Assembly: GCF_958298935.1 (NCBI RefSeq) | Contig: NC_084942.1 | Span: 18,669,501 to 18,733,500, forward strand | Reading direction: 5' to 3' | Length of the DNA stretch: 64,000 nt | Source of the DNA: Phragmites australis | Taxonomy: Eukaryota > Streptophyta > Magnoliopsida > Poales > Poaceae | In this document: positions 47,306 through 59,615 of the stretch, one piece after another | Layout of the letters: every line of letters begins with the position of its first letter | How positions within the stretch are numbered: position 1 is the first letter of the stretch | Position numbers and translations under genes: made by a program | Notes under the pieces: model-generated | Databases searched by the model: none | What the model was told of the DNA's origin: nothing | What the model saw: only the letters and a program-made list of their open reading frames with translations

Positions 47306-48321
47306 TTTAGGAATATTAAGAAGAGAGAAAACTATCCACTTAAGTGAATTCTAATTCTCCATCGTACTTCGAGCGATAAGCCCCACTTACCTTCGCAATC
47401 AACAAATTGTTCACTGACTATCATCTGGCCACTCTAGCTAGCAGAGCAGAGTAGGCCAAGAACAAGGATGCATGCAGGCGATGAACGAAGAACGTTTCTA
47501 TCGCTTCTTCTTCCCGACATTTCTTTCTAATTGCTCACGGGTATACAGGTAAGTAGGCGAGGCTGCCATCCCTGTATTTGACGCTACGCACGAGTGACCG
47601 GCAACGGCAAGGCTCGCTGGAGAGAAGACATGTGTGGAAGCTAGAAATATTCTGTTTGAGAGTCAAACACACTATCATTATATAAGATCTAAATAAATTA
47701 TATAAGATATTATAAAAATAGAAACAGTTAAAAGAGTTGTACATACCGATCCATCGTGCCACATCTCTGACACAGGCATGACCCAAGCTGTTGTGCCGGT
47801 CCGGCCTAACCCGTTAGCTGTCGTGCCGTGCTTAGACCGGGCCGAAATAGCCGTGCCTCATGCTGACCCACTTGATCCGACCCACTTGGTCACCTTTAAA
47901 TGTCACCATTGAGAGCAGCTCACATGATAAATCGTCCAAATTATCAAGGATGAAACTGCTCATTTAAGATTTAGGTTTTTGCAGGCGCGTACCATCTTGG
48001 GCATCTTATAGTGCGAGAATAGGTCTTCATCATTGGATTAGGGATTTGCGGGGCTCCCTGACCTTGTTTTTTGCTATTTTCTAGTTTTTTTTAACTCTTT
48101 GTTCGTAATCCATGAGGTTTTCTTCTAATTAATATAATGGACAATCCTCATGCCAGATTCATTAAAAAAAGAACAAAATGTCAACATGCATGCTAGTATC
48201 TAGGTAATGCCGGAAAAGGAACATCTTTATGTTGGTAGTCAAGACAGAGGTACATAAATATGGCATTATGGAGATCGCTACGGCCTGTAATATGCTGCTT
48301 TGATATCTACTATTTATATGA

Positions 48322-48322
48322 A

Positions 48323-48351
<29 letters not shown>
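48322..48351. repeat. (TAA)n microsatellite, unit 1
   Basis: About nine to ten AAT repeats. The unit 2 counterpart (52467-52502) is longer by several units. Confidence 0.92.
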
Positions 48352-48353
<2 letters not shown>

Positions 48354-50938
48354 TTACTATATTATGGAAATGTTTTTCATGATAAATATGATGATACTAT
48401 TACATATGAACAATCCAAGTCGTTCTTCTTAAATCAATTATCAAAGCTAGGGAGTTTTAACTGCATGCTTTACATCGTACAGAGGGAGTATTAGCTACAT
48501 TATTCCACAGATTCGGTCAAGGAACCAATAATGTCATTGCATCGAATCAAAGGCTGATTAGTCTCACTCAATTGCAAACAGCATGCATTTGCCCACGTGA
48601 TAGCTTAGAAAAAGGGGAAGACGTTTGGTGACTCTCGTCATGGTCCATGGCTGCCAGGATCAACAACAACAAAGCAACAGATTTGACTTGCGGCTGGCCC
48701 CAGTTTATAAATTTGTCAAAATAATCAAAGGTTAATTCGGGTATATAGAAAACTCAAGACCAGTATCAGAAAACACAACTAGGCAGGAAAAGAAAAGGTG
48801 TCAATTGCTCAAGCTATCTGATTCACTGAAGTAGATAGTTTTGCAAAAGAATTTTTAAACGCCAAAAGCACTTTGAGAAGCAAACAAAAAGTAAAAAGCC
48901 TGCTATATTGGTAATTTAAGCTATACTGCAAAATACAAGGAGCAAAGTGCTCGATTTAACAGGAATTAGGCAACATATCATTTTACCATGCAAACCTCGA
49001 AAACAACTTAAAGCCTCCTATAGGAATTATAGCAGCTACCCCAAATTCTGCTTGCCCAACAAAGAAGCATTTAGACCAGGCTAAACAGGCAGAAAGACAG
49101 TTCAGTAGAACAAATTCGATCCAATTTGCACTATTTAACCAAGGTGTTTAGGCCAAGACTAAAATTTCTCTCTTGTATATCTCAACAAAAGAGTAGTCAA
49201 CAAGTTTTTATTTTATTTTATTTATTTATCTGTGAGTAATCAAGAAGCGCTCACTAAGGAAGGGGGGGGGGGAAGAAACGTATCAATCTCTGTTAAATTA
49301 AGTGTTTAAAATGAAATAGGCATGCCCACAGTAAACAGTAAAAGACTTGTTATCAGCATCTAATATCGACAGCACCAGTTGCAAGATGGTGACTTGATTC
49401 CACTTATTTTATCCGATCATCAAGCAGATTTTTTTTTCTAGTTGCAAGTTTGAATGATTGTTCCCTTTCAACTATAACTTTATGTGCAGAAAGTGAAATT
49501 CCCAGCTTGATTACAGAATGATCTGCAAATAATAGCAAGCCATCACCATCTATTATCAGAAATGATTATACAGGACAAAACATAAGACAATAACAAAGTT
49601 ACATGAATCCTTAGATATACATGAAAATGTATGCACGAGCCCACTGCTATCGACAGCAACCATGACCACGATGCTGATAGCCACCAAAGGGATCGACACC
49701 GGTCACATCTTGTTCAATCCTAAAATCTCAAACAATAGAGACAAACTTTATCATCATCTGCTCCAATTAGTCCAAGCTACACGTAGCTAGGGATAGTGAT
49801 TTTCTGCGCCCCAATAAATGTTTGATCCGGTGTGACGATCATGTGCACTACCATAAAGATACCGCCCATGTAAGATCTACCTAGTTTAAACAAGACCAGA
49901 TGATGCCTTCCGATGGCACTAGTGAGTGCTCTGAGTGGCTGCGAGAATTTCTTTATTTTGAAAATTCAATTCTAATCATGGTGCAATATGATGGGAGACC
50001 AAACCAAGAGGCAACATCATAATTCATGACCACTATGTGCTTAAACTACGCTAGATAGGACATCAAGCAATGCAGCCATAACCACCAAATCAATGAACTT
50101 GGTTATGATGGGTTGGGTCCATTTTTCTCCCCATACATCAGGGACAAGGAATCCAAAAGATTATGTGCATGGCACGATTTGACATCATGCAGACAGGAGA
50201 TTAATATTGAGGAGTGGCCCTTCAAAGCCCTTCCATGAAACCAAAATTACAAGATTATTCTTGCATGGTTGCATTGCTCGCCGGATGTGATCGACAGGTG
50301 GCCCAGCCGCCTGGCAGCTAGCGCAAGGCTGGGGAAGAGCCCACACGACAGCCAATGGCAGCTTGTATGTATTCATTGCTTTCCTGCTATTTGGTAAGGA
50401 AATTCTGCTAGGAGATTTTTGATCTATATTGTTTTTCTTTAATCTAACAGTTGATATGTGTAATTAAGAGAAAGAAGAATATACATGATATACACAAGAG
50501 ATCCTTTTTCTGTGAGATCGAGTCTTATAGAATTTTCTTTATGCTAATTCTACTCAGTTGGAGAAACCATACTATAATAAATATATTAATATTAAAAGAC
50601 AAAGAAAAAAAAAAGAAGGAACAACATAGAACCTGCTAGTCCCACTTACATGCCAGCACAATCTCAACCCTTTCCCTCCTTCCCTACTTGGATGGCAAGA
50701 TGCAAATTGTTGTTCCACCATGCATACAAATTTGATGCTTCAGGAATCGATGAAAATTCGGTTCTACGGTACATAAGCTCAAATTCCTCTCCATCCAAAT
50801 AAAGTTGGAAGGGCCACACAACCATGCCCAGAATCTACAACAAAAATGATCTATCGATTATCTACTCGCTACACCCAAGAAACAAGGAGGGGTTGTGGAC
50901 AGGGTGATCTACTATCCTCCTTGGAGTCTTTGACATAT

Positions 50939-51194
50939 TACCTCCGCTAAAAAATAATAAACATATTTTTTTAAAAAAAATTAAATTTTATATATTTTAA
51001 CTAACATTTAATTAAATTATAAGAATATCTAATGTATAAAAATTATATAATTAGTTTTATAATTTAAAATAATTCACACTACATAGATTTTATAGCTATA
51101 AATAATATATTTTATAACAAAATCTTAGTTAAAATCTAACTTCGAAGATCAAGTCTAAAAGAAATACATCTATTATTTTAAAACAAAGAAAGTA
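50939..51194. mobile_element. Stowaway-like MITE, copy in unit 2
   Basis: This is the counterpart of the MITE at 47036-47305, differing by a few substitutions and short A-tract indels. It is useful for dating the tandem duplication. Confidence 0.6.
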
Positions 51195-52464
51195 AATATT
51201 TAGAATATTAAGAAGAGAGAAAACTATCCACTTAAGTGAATTCAAATTCTCCATCGTACTTCGAGCGATAAGCCCCACTTACCTTCGCAATCAACAAATT
51301 GTTCACTGACTATCATCTGGCCACTCTAGCTAGCAGAGCAGAGTAGGCCAAGAACAATGATGCATGCAGGCGATGAACGAAGAACGTTTCTATCGCTTCT
51401 TCTTCCCGACATTTCTTTCTAATTGCTCACGTGTATACAGGTAAGTAGGCGAGGCTGCCATCCCTGTATTTGACGCTACGCACGAGTGACTGGCACGTGG
51501 GACCACGTGGCTGGAGTCCCGGCAACGGCAAGGCTCGCTGGAGAGAAGACATGTGTGGAAGCTAGAAATATCTCGTGTTGAGATAATGGATAGGAGTGTC
51601 ATCAGAGGTGGTCAAACGGACGGTCCGACCGATACGTCATGTCCATTGAGGTATGGTCTCGGGTTGTACTGTGTCGGTTCACGGTACGGTATATCCGATG
51701 ATTTTTTTTATATCAATCTATCAGTCCGCGAAAAATCACAAAAACTAGCTTTCACCGAAATCAAACACATGACCTTTTACTTACAGTCAAGCACACTATT
51801 ATTGCACCACATATCATATATGATATTAGATCTAAACAAATTATATAAGATATTACAAAAATAGAAACAGTTAAACAGCCTGTACCGTGCCGGCCCGTCG
51901 TGCCATAACTCCGACACAGGCACGACTCAAGCCGTCGTGCCGTGCCATCCTAACCCGTTAGCTACCGTGCCGTGCTTAAACCGGACCAAAATAACCGTGC
52001 CTCATGCTGACCCACTTGACCGGGCCCACTTGGCCACCTTTAAATGTCACCATTGAGAGCAGCTCACGGAATAAATTGTTCAAATTATCAAGCATGAAAC
52101 CTCTCATTTAAGTTTTAGGTTTTTGCAGGCGTGTACCATCTTGGGTATCTTAAGTGCGAGAATAGGTCTTCATCGTTGGATTAGGGATTTGCCGGGCTCC
52201 CTGACTTTTTTTTTTTTGCTATTTTCTGGTTTTTTAACTCTTTGTTCGTAATTCATGAGGTTTTTTTCTAATTAATATAATAGACAATCCTCATGCCGGT
52301 TTCATTAAAAAAAGAACAAAATGTCAACATGCATGCTAGTTTCTAGGTAATGCCGGAAAAGGAACATCTTTATGTTGGTAGTCAAGACAGAGGTACAAAA
52401 TATGGCCTTATGGAGATCGCTAGGGCCTGTAATATGCTGCTTTGATATCTACTATTTATATGGA

Positions 52465-52466
<2 letters not shown>

Positions 52467-52502
<36 letters not shown>
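52467..52502. repeat. (TAA)n microsatellite, unit 2
   Basis: About twelve AAT repeats, expanded relative to unit 1. Confidence 0.92.
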
Positions 52503-52504
<2 letters not shown>

Positions 52505-54716
52505 TTACTATATTATGGAAATATTTTTCATGATAAATATGATGATACTACTACATATGAACAATCCAAGTCGTTCTTCTTAAATCAGTTATCAAAGTTA
52601 GGGAGTTTTAACTGCATGCTTTACATCGTACAGAGGGAGTATTAGCTACATTATTCCACAGATTCGGTCAAGGAACCAATAATGTCATTGCATCGAATCA
52701 AAGGCTGATTAGTCTCACTCAATTGCAAACAGCATGCATTTGCCCACGTGATAGCTTAGAAAAAGGGGAAGACGTTTGGTGACTCTCGTCATGGTCCATG
52801 GCTGCCAGGATCAACAACAAAGCAACAGATTTGACTTGCGGCTGGCCCCAGTTTATAAATTTGTCAAAACAATCAAAGGTTAATTCGGGTATATAGAAAA
52901 CTCAAGACCAGTATCAGAAAACACAACTAGGCAGGAAAAGAAAAGGTGTCAATTGCTCAAGCTATCTGATTCACTGAAGTAGATAGTTTTGCAAAAGAAT
53001 TTTTAAACGCCAATAGCACTTTGAGAAGCAAACAAAAAGTAAAAAGCCTGCTATATTGGTAATTTAAGCTATACTGCAAATTACAAGGAGCAAAGTGCTC
53101 GATTTAACAGGAATTAGGATTTAACAGGAATTAGGCAACATATCATTTTACCATGCAAACCTCGAAAACAACTGAAAGCCTCTCTATAGGAATTATAGCA
53201 GCTACCCCAAATTCTGCTTGCCCAACAAAGCATTTAGACCAGGCTAAACAGGCAGAAAGACAGTTCAGTAGAACAAATTCGATCCAATTTGCACTATTTA
53301 ACCAAGGTGTTTAGGCCAAGACTAAAATTTCTCTCTTGTATATCTCAACAAAAGAGTAGTCAACAAGTTTTTATTTTATTTATTTATTTATCTGTGAGTA
53401 ATCAAGAAGCGCTCACTAAGGAAAGGGGGGAAGAAACGTATCAATCTTTGTTAAATTAAGTGTTTAAAATGAAATAGGCATGCCCACAGTAAACAGTAAA
53501 AGTCTTGTTATCAGCATCTAATATCGACAGCACCAGTTGCAGGATGGTGACTTGATTCCACTTATTTTATCTGATCATCAAGCAGATTTTTTTTCTAGTT
53601 GCAAGTTTGAATGATTGTTCCCTTTCAACTATAACTTTATGTGCAGAAAGTGAAATTCCCAGCTTGATTACAGAATGATCTGCAAATAATAGCAAGCCAT
53701 CACCATCTATTATCAGAAATGATTATACAGGACAAAACATAAGACAATAACAAAGTTACATGAATCCTTAGATATACATGAAAATGTATGCACGAGCCCA
53801 CTGCTATCGACAGCAACCATGACCACGATGCTGATAGCCACCAAAGGGATCGACACCGGTCACATCTTGTTCAATCCTAAAATCTCAAACAATAGAGACA
53901 AACTTTATCATCATCTACTCCAATTAGTCCAACCTACACGTAGCTAGGGATAGTGATTTTCTGCGCCCCAATAAATGTTTGATCCGGTGTGACGATCATG
54001 TGCACTACCATAAAGATACGCCCATGTAAGATCTACCCAGTTTAAACAAGACCAGATGATGCCTTCCGATGGCACTAGTGAGTGCTCTGAGTGGCTGCGA
54101 GAATTTCTTTATTTTGAAAATTCAATTCTGATCATGGTGCAATATGATGGGAGACCAAACCAAAAGGCAACATCATAATTCATGACCACTATGTGCTTAA
54201 ACTACGCTAGATAGGACATCAAGCAATGCAGCCATAACCACCAAATCAATAAACTTGGTTATGATGGGTTGGGTCCATTTTTCTCCCATACATCAGGGAC
54301 AAGGATTCCAAAAGATTATGTGCATGGCACGATTTGACATCATGCAGACAGGAGATTAATATTGGGGAGTGGTCCTTCAAAGAACAGGAAAATATCGTGA
54401 AGTGTGAACAGAGGATGGAGAACAAGGGTGAAAAGTCCAGCAGTCAGCCTTGACTGGAAGCAGATACTGCCTTTTCGCCAGGAAACCGGCAGCTGCAAAT
54501 CTGTTTTTTTTTCTATAAAGAAATGATTTCCCACCTTCTTGTGGTTACAAGAAACGACGAGATGCTTATAAGGTTCAATGAACCACGTGTTGGAAATATT
54601 TATTGTTCATCGGATTAGGATAAACAAATGGATGCACCTGCTACAATTATCCACTAAAACATTCCACAGCATTTTAAGAAAGCAGCAGTGCACTCTACCA
54701 GGTCCATGTGTAACTA

Positions 54717-54857
54717 AAAAAACTTGACCGATATAGAAGGAATTAGGTAGCATTATCAATAAGAAGAAATATGTATTTAAATTCACGTCGAAGAGAACTC
54801 GAACCTCGATAGACGTACATCCACACACTCAACCAACTGAGCTAGACTCAGTTTCTA
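54717..54857 (-). mobile_element. tRNA-derived SINE with intact target duplication
   Basis: On the minus strand there is an A box, TAGCTCAGTTGG (54833-54844), and a B box, GGTTCGAGTTC (54795-54805), spaced as in a tRNA promoter. The 3' end is a short T tract, as in the grass p-SINE1/Au type. The body is flanked by a perfect 15-bp direct repeat, GTCCATGTGTAACTA (54702-54716 and 54858-54872), the target site duplication. Transcription would be by RNA polymerase III, and mobility depends on LINE enzymes. Confidence 0.9.
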
Positions 54858-55014
54858 GTCCATGTGTAACTAGAGGCCTATGAATGCTGCATAGCATCAT
54901 CAAAGAGAACCTATAATATCATGCTGCCTCAAAAATAAAGACTAAGAGGGGCATCTTGCCTTTTCTACATTGCTTTAGATGTTTTTTAAGAAGTACCCTT
55001 AGGTCATATTTTAA

Positions 55015-55301
55015 GGGCCTGTTTTGTTTCAGCCTTGGATCTAAAAAGTAGCTTGTAGATTGTGGATTGTAAAAAAATTGAATTATGAAAAACTTTTAGA
55101 TTGTGGATTATAAAATACTTTTATAAACAATTCAGTAAAATAGACTTTCACAATCTGTGAAAAGCTAAGGAAAACCAGCTTTTTGGATTCCCACAATCCA
55201 ACAAGTGGATTGTAAAAAGCTATAGCAAAAAGTTATCTGTTTGCTTCACTTTTGGATTATAAAAACTGAAATCCACCATCCGAAACCGAAACAAACATGC
55301 T
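55015..55301. mobile_element. hAT-type MITE with 8-bp target duplication
   Basis: The left end is GGGCCTGTTTTGTTTCAGCC; the right end, reversed, starts GAGCATGTTTGTTTCGG. The flanks TATTTTAA and TAATTTAA match at seven of eight bases, as expected for hAT elements. The interior is a foldback rich in GGATTGTAAAA/TTTTGGATTATAAAA words. Confidence 0.75.
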
Positions 55302-56030
55302 CTAATTTAATGTAGAGGCATGACTTGAACTCCATGTAATGCAAGAAATTTATTGACTGTCAAGCCATCATCTGGGTAGAGGAAACCATCACCAATTAGC
55401 AAAGCGATCACCAAATCAGGAGCGCCATAATTTTTTTCTGGTGATCACAATGATTTGGTAACTAGAGCTGAAGTTCGGCTGAGGTCTTGCTGAATAAGTA
55501 GAGGTATTGGGCTGATTACTGCATATTCCCACAGATTTTGTAGAAACAGAGTTGTTTTGTTACTTGCTAGACAGATGAAATTTTAGTATCATAAGTTCAG
55601 AACTCATGTTCTGGATAGTTTCTGTGGATGACCCTTTTCTAGTCAAGTTCTTGCTGAGTTCAACTAAAGGTTTGTTTCAAAAACCCTACAGGGAAAGCAG
55701 CGACAGTGACCCTCTTGAAACAGAACAGAAATCAGTTCTATCTAGCATGTGCAAGAAAACCCTCTTGGATATCTTAGTTAACAGTCCAATGACGTGACAA
55801 CGCGAGAAATCTCATGCAACTGGCTCGAGCCACGCAATCAGCTGCAGTATCTACAATGGAACTCGCAACTGAAACAGACTTTAAGGGCCAATAATTACAG
55901 AAGACTAATACAAGACGCTGAAATAATCGACTACTGTTTGGCAAGACAACGAAAGTAGGGAAGAAGACAACTGAACTAAGACATTAAGGGACAAGAACTT
56001 CAGAGTACTAATACAAGAAACTTAAGTACT
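55302..56030. other. Intergenic DNA without recognised features
   Basis: A 63-codon frame at 55606-55797 has no family resemblance. No repeats or RNA genes are seen. Confidence 0.4.
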
Positions 56031-56031
56031 T

Positions 56032-56568
56032 ATGTATTGTGGTCGCATTGAGGCCATGCAGTCGGGGGATGGCCTGCCGGCTGTGGATGAGGACTCCATG
56101 TCGAAGGCCATGAAGCGAGCATCGTACAGGAACTTGGACATGCCACACAAAAAGTCGGTCAACTCCAATATCCAATCGTATACATCTATGCCCTCCTATA
56201 ACTACATGCTAGGTTATTTTTACTTTTACACATTGGCTCCAACTATGGTCTGTGGTTTAGTGGTAGGAGCATCGTAAGCTGATTACTTCGGCATGCACAC
56301 GCTTAGAGAAAGTGGCCAGGGAGCTCTTTACCCAGTTTGGATGACATTCTAGACTCTGCATCCAAGCCTAGCTATAATAACTACTTCTAGGGAGTTCTGT
56401 TTCCAATATGTGGAGTCTCTACTTTGTTTGTTCTTAGTGTTTTTGTTGTTTTGTTCTGGCTGTATGCATCTTTGTTATGTAGAAGTCAGGGGTAATACCT
56501 TGTATGGTCGTATCATCTGAATGTAATAATAAGAGTTAATAAAGCTTCTCTTTTCCAAAAAAATACTT
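56032..56568 (+). mobile_element. LINE 3' fragment (5'-truncated non-LTR retrotransposon)
   Basis: An open frame contains DGLPAVDEDSMSKAMKRASY followed by RNLDMPHKKSVNSNIQSYTS. I recall a similar stretch from the C-terminal part of grass LINE proteins or RNA-binding ORF1, and this is not verified. After the stop (56275) comes a T-rich trailer with a TTAATAAAGC-type signal and a short A tract at about 56560-56567. No reverse transcriptase remains, so this is a dead 5'-truncated insertion. Confidence 0.5.
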
Positions 56569-56790
56569 CTATACTGTTTGACAGGATAGTGAAAGTAGGG
56601 AAGAGGACAACTGAACTAAAACTTGGCATACCTGTCAAAATCTACTAAGTCAACTGGGTCTGGTATTCATTTTGGATGTTTCAACCCCCTCTAGCAGTGC
56701 TTGCATTTTCTGAGTGAAAGATAATTCATGTTACAGGTTGAAGAGAACTAACACCAGTAAAAGAATGATCGTCTATTAAATCTGTCAGAT

Positions 56791-59614
56791 TTAATATATA
56801 TGCATCAACTGCCAAAAGAAGATACGAGCAACCAACAAAATATCACCCCCAAGGAAATAGATGTAGACCTGCATCACTACAACATTAAATGGTACTAGCA
56901 TAGTAGCATTTTGGCTGAATAGCTTCGACTCCGAGCTAAGTGTTTGCAGCTCGAAATACTTAAAGTTCATTAAAGGACCTACTTCTATCAACTGTGAGAT
57001 AAGTCTTGTATTGGGCTATAACTTGATGGCAGTACATGCTCTTAACTACCAAGTTATAAATCTAAAATTCTTGGACTTTCTAATGTTTTTCATATTTTTC
57101 TCTAGTACTGTATTTGCGATGATATTAATACAAAGAGAATGTTGAAAGAATTTCCTAAAGTGCTGCGAAGTGTTTCCTGCATTAGTCACCTTTACAGAGA
57201 TTTCAACTTCATCAAGCTTCTCTAGTATCAACTCTCCAAGAGGAGGTACCTGAAAACTCAATGTAATACTTCAGATTTTAGACAACATGGTGAAGCACAA
57301 AGAGTTTATCAAAGTAATAGCAAAGCAAGAACTTGGTTACACATACATACAAACTTAACATGTTTAATCCAAATATATTGTTAAGAAAAAATAACACTAC
57401 AAATCGACACAAACATATTTAATCCAAGTAAATTTCAGAGAAAATAGCTCTAATTCCTAAGCTCTAGCCAACAAGGAATTCAAAATACAGCGTTTTCCAT
57501 CGCAGTAGACATGTGAACCAATTTCTGTTATAATTATTGAAAATAAAGGCCATAACGTCCTTTAATCTTGCCACAGGAAATATACACAGATTAACAGAGC
57601 CTGCTGGCAAAGCTAAGAACAAAGTGGCCGGGCTGGCAGCAGACAATAAACCAGTCAGTAGTTCAGTACAACCATTTCCAGTCTCGGTGCAATCACGATT
57701 TCACGAATGTATATTGAAGACTACATGCTAGGTTTACAACTGTCACATGTACAAAAAAAAAAAAAAAAAAAAACTGTTCATGCACGGTTCTGTAGCATGA
57801 ACTGTACCATTGCGGTGCCTGGAAACTCTAGAGATTGCGTAAATTATGGTTGTTAGAAATAAGCTGCCTATTTAGAATTAGCAAAAGCCTCTCAAATTTC
57901 TTTCTTCTCTCTGGTGTGCATCCTCTCATCTAAGCACAAATATGGGCGGATCTCACATGCAAGCAAAGCATTGGTGTCACATGACTCCGGTGACTTCTTG
58001 CTAAGTAAACTACAAATCCTCTTTGAGAATTTAGAAGAGTGAACCAGCAGGTTTACCTTCAAGCTATCGCTGTCAGTATCACTCCGTGATTTATCCCCAT
58101 TAAGTATTACGGTATAAGTGTACATCACAACAACACACATCACAGTCGGAAAGACATGTTTCTTAAACACATTTCAGTAGCATTTGGAAACCAGATGCTT
58201 TTTAATAGCTGATATGGGTACAGTTTCAAGTGTTAAAGTGTAAATGAAACAAGAGAAGTGAAGGCATACCCATGCACTAGCTATAGGATTCAAACTTGTG
58301 CTCTGTTCATCATCAGATACAGAAGATTTCCTACTGAAATGCAGATTCCTTGTATTCAAAATATGGACTAGAACAGCCTGAACAAGTATATGCAAAATTT
58401 AATTCAACAAAAACTAAAGATCAACTGAGACAGAAAATTAAAAAAAAATGGAGTACCTTCTTGAAATCATGTGGGTTAGCAACTCCAGTTATCTTTATAT
58501 CATCACTTGCAGGCCTTCTAACACCAATATTCTCAATTCTGATTGAATATATTCCAAAAAGGGATTGGAGATAACCTACAGAAATCATGTGATAAGTAAC
58601 TGAATTGTTTTGTAGCAACACTGTATCTCATTTACAAACATTAAGAACAAACTACATGTTGTAGCTTGTCACAGTCAAAACAACAGAGGGACTGTTCTTT
58701 CTGTAATTTTGCCAGATGAAAATTGACTTTTCAATAAAGCCCAGAAAGATGGATATGAAAAAGAACTCAATTCTCTTGTCAGCAAGTCCTAGCAAGAGCA
58801 CTTGGGTAGTATAAGGTAGTCTATTCTTGTGTCATTAACATAAGTCTAGAATCTAGATCATGCTGTCTAAACTCAAGTTCTATATTATCCTCCTTTTTCA
58901 TATTTGAGAGTTACATTTACACCTGAACTTTTGTAGAGGTGTGTAACTGGAAATACACTAGTGAAATTATTTAAGTTGTGTTGTTTTCTTTCCAAAAGAA
59001 CAATTGAACCATTAATTTCTTGATGTGGTTTTCTCCATCCAGTTCACACTAATTGTGGGCTGAAGGCTGATGAGTTCTTCATCACTAATCAGTAATCACT
59101 GACGAGTTTGTTCAGCAGCATTGATATTACCTTGCTCAACGACAACATCAGAAACTGAAGGGAGGACAACATATTTTTCGTTCTTCAAAGCCCCAAAACA
59201 AGAAAAGGCAACAGGCTTGTTTACCTGGATTATGATCAAGGGCATTGGATAGATGAATAGCATGAAAATAAAATCAAATAGTAATTTTCACATTCCACAT
59301 GCAAATACCTTGTAAACAACAGCATGTGGTGTCAAGTACAGCTTCCTAGAGCGGAAGTCCCTCCGGCACACATATACCCGAATAGGCAAGTAAAGTAACA
59401 TGAGGACTCCTACTCCCCAGGCTAAGATTAGTAATATAGATAAAAGAATCCACCAAGCAATGTGATACTTGACAAAATTGTCTTCCATTGCTCCAAATGA
59501 TGCATCATAGAGGACCCCATCCTCACAGTTTCCGTTGTAGTCGTTTGAAGATGAAGCAGCCAATAAGTGTCTTTCTAATGCATCTACTTCTACCCTTTGA
59601 TCTGGCAATGCCAT
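56791..59614 (-). CDS. Uncharacterised plant membrane protein (DUF7642-like), multi-exon
   Basis: Exons read on the minus strand with good splice sites and phases: 59614-59309 (start MALPDQRVEVDALERHLLAA), 59224-59131, 58575-58457, 58377-58270, 58161-58057, 57249-57190, and a tentative last exon 56991-56791; about 330 residues. The start follows an acceptor (GACAG|ATG), so the leader is spliced. Residues about 50-84 hold one or two hydrophobic segments (IAWWILLSILLILAWGVGVL, then MLLYLPIRVYV). Next is RSRKLYLTPHAVVYKV, reminiscent of the first strands of bacterial-type PH domains on membrane proteins, then LFGIYSIRIENIGVRRP and DDIKITGVANPHDFKK. A helix, ELILEKLDEVEISVK, lies near the end. 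The family is conserved in plants but has no known function. The last exon is unusual and might be replaced by another splice choice; otherwise the gene looks intact. Confidence 0.75.
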
Positions 59615-59615
59615 C

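Larger units (their letters stand above)
46329..50223. repeat. Tandem duplication, unit 1 (3895 bp)
   Basis: The unit begins AAAGCCCTTCCATGAAACC and ends GAGGAGTGGCCCTTC. It is followed at once by unit 2, in the same orientation. Long stretches are identical, for example a 62-codon frame at 46556-46744 and 50451-50639. Compared with unit 2, unit 1 lacks about 24 bp near 47598 and about 235 bp near 47655. The content is non-coding: a Stowaway-like MITE, a TAA microsatellite, and AT-rich DNA without recognisable exons or RNA genes. Confidence 0.93.
50224..54378. repeat. Tandem duplication, unit 2 (about 4155 bp)
   Basis: This is a direct repeat of 46329-50223. AAAG is shared by the left flank, the unit junction and the right flank, so the breakpoints are defined only to within that four-base microhomology. 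Unit 2 contains two segments missing in unit 1: CACGTGGGACCACGTGG-containing DNA near 51495, and about 235 bp near 51570-51815. No coding gene is recognisable. Confidence 0.93.

Noticed and set aside
49680..49705. CCAAAGGGATCGACACC as a miR393-like microRNA
   Set aside because: It matches only the first part of the mature sequence as I know it, and no inverted partner for a hairpin is seen nearby.
56236..56280. TGGTTTAGTGGTAGGAGC as a tRNA gene or SINE A box
   Set aside because: No B box follows at tRNA distance and no cloverleaf can be drawn; it lies within the LINE fragment's coding or trailer region.
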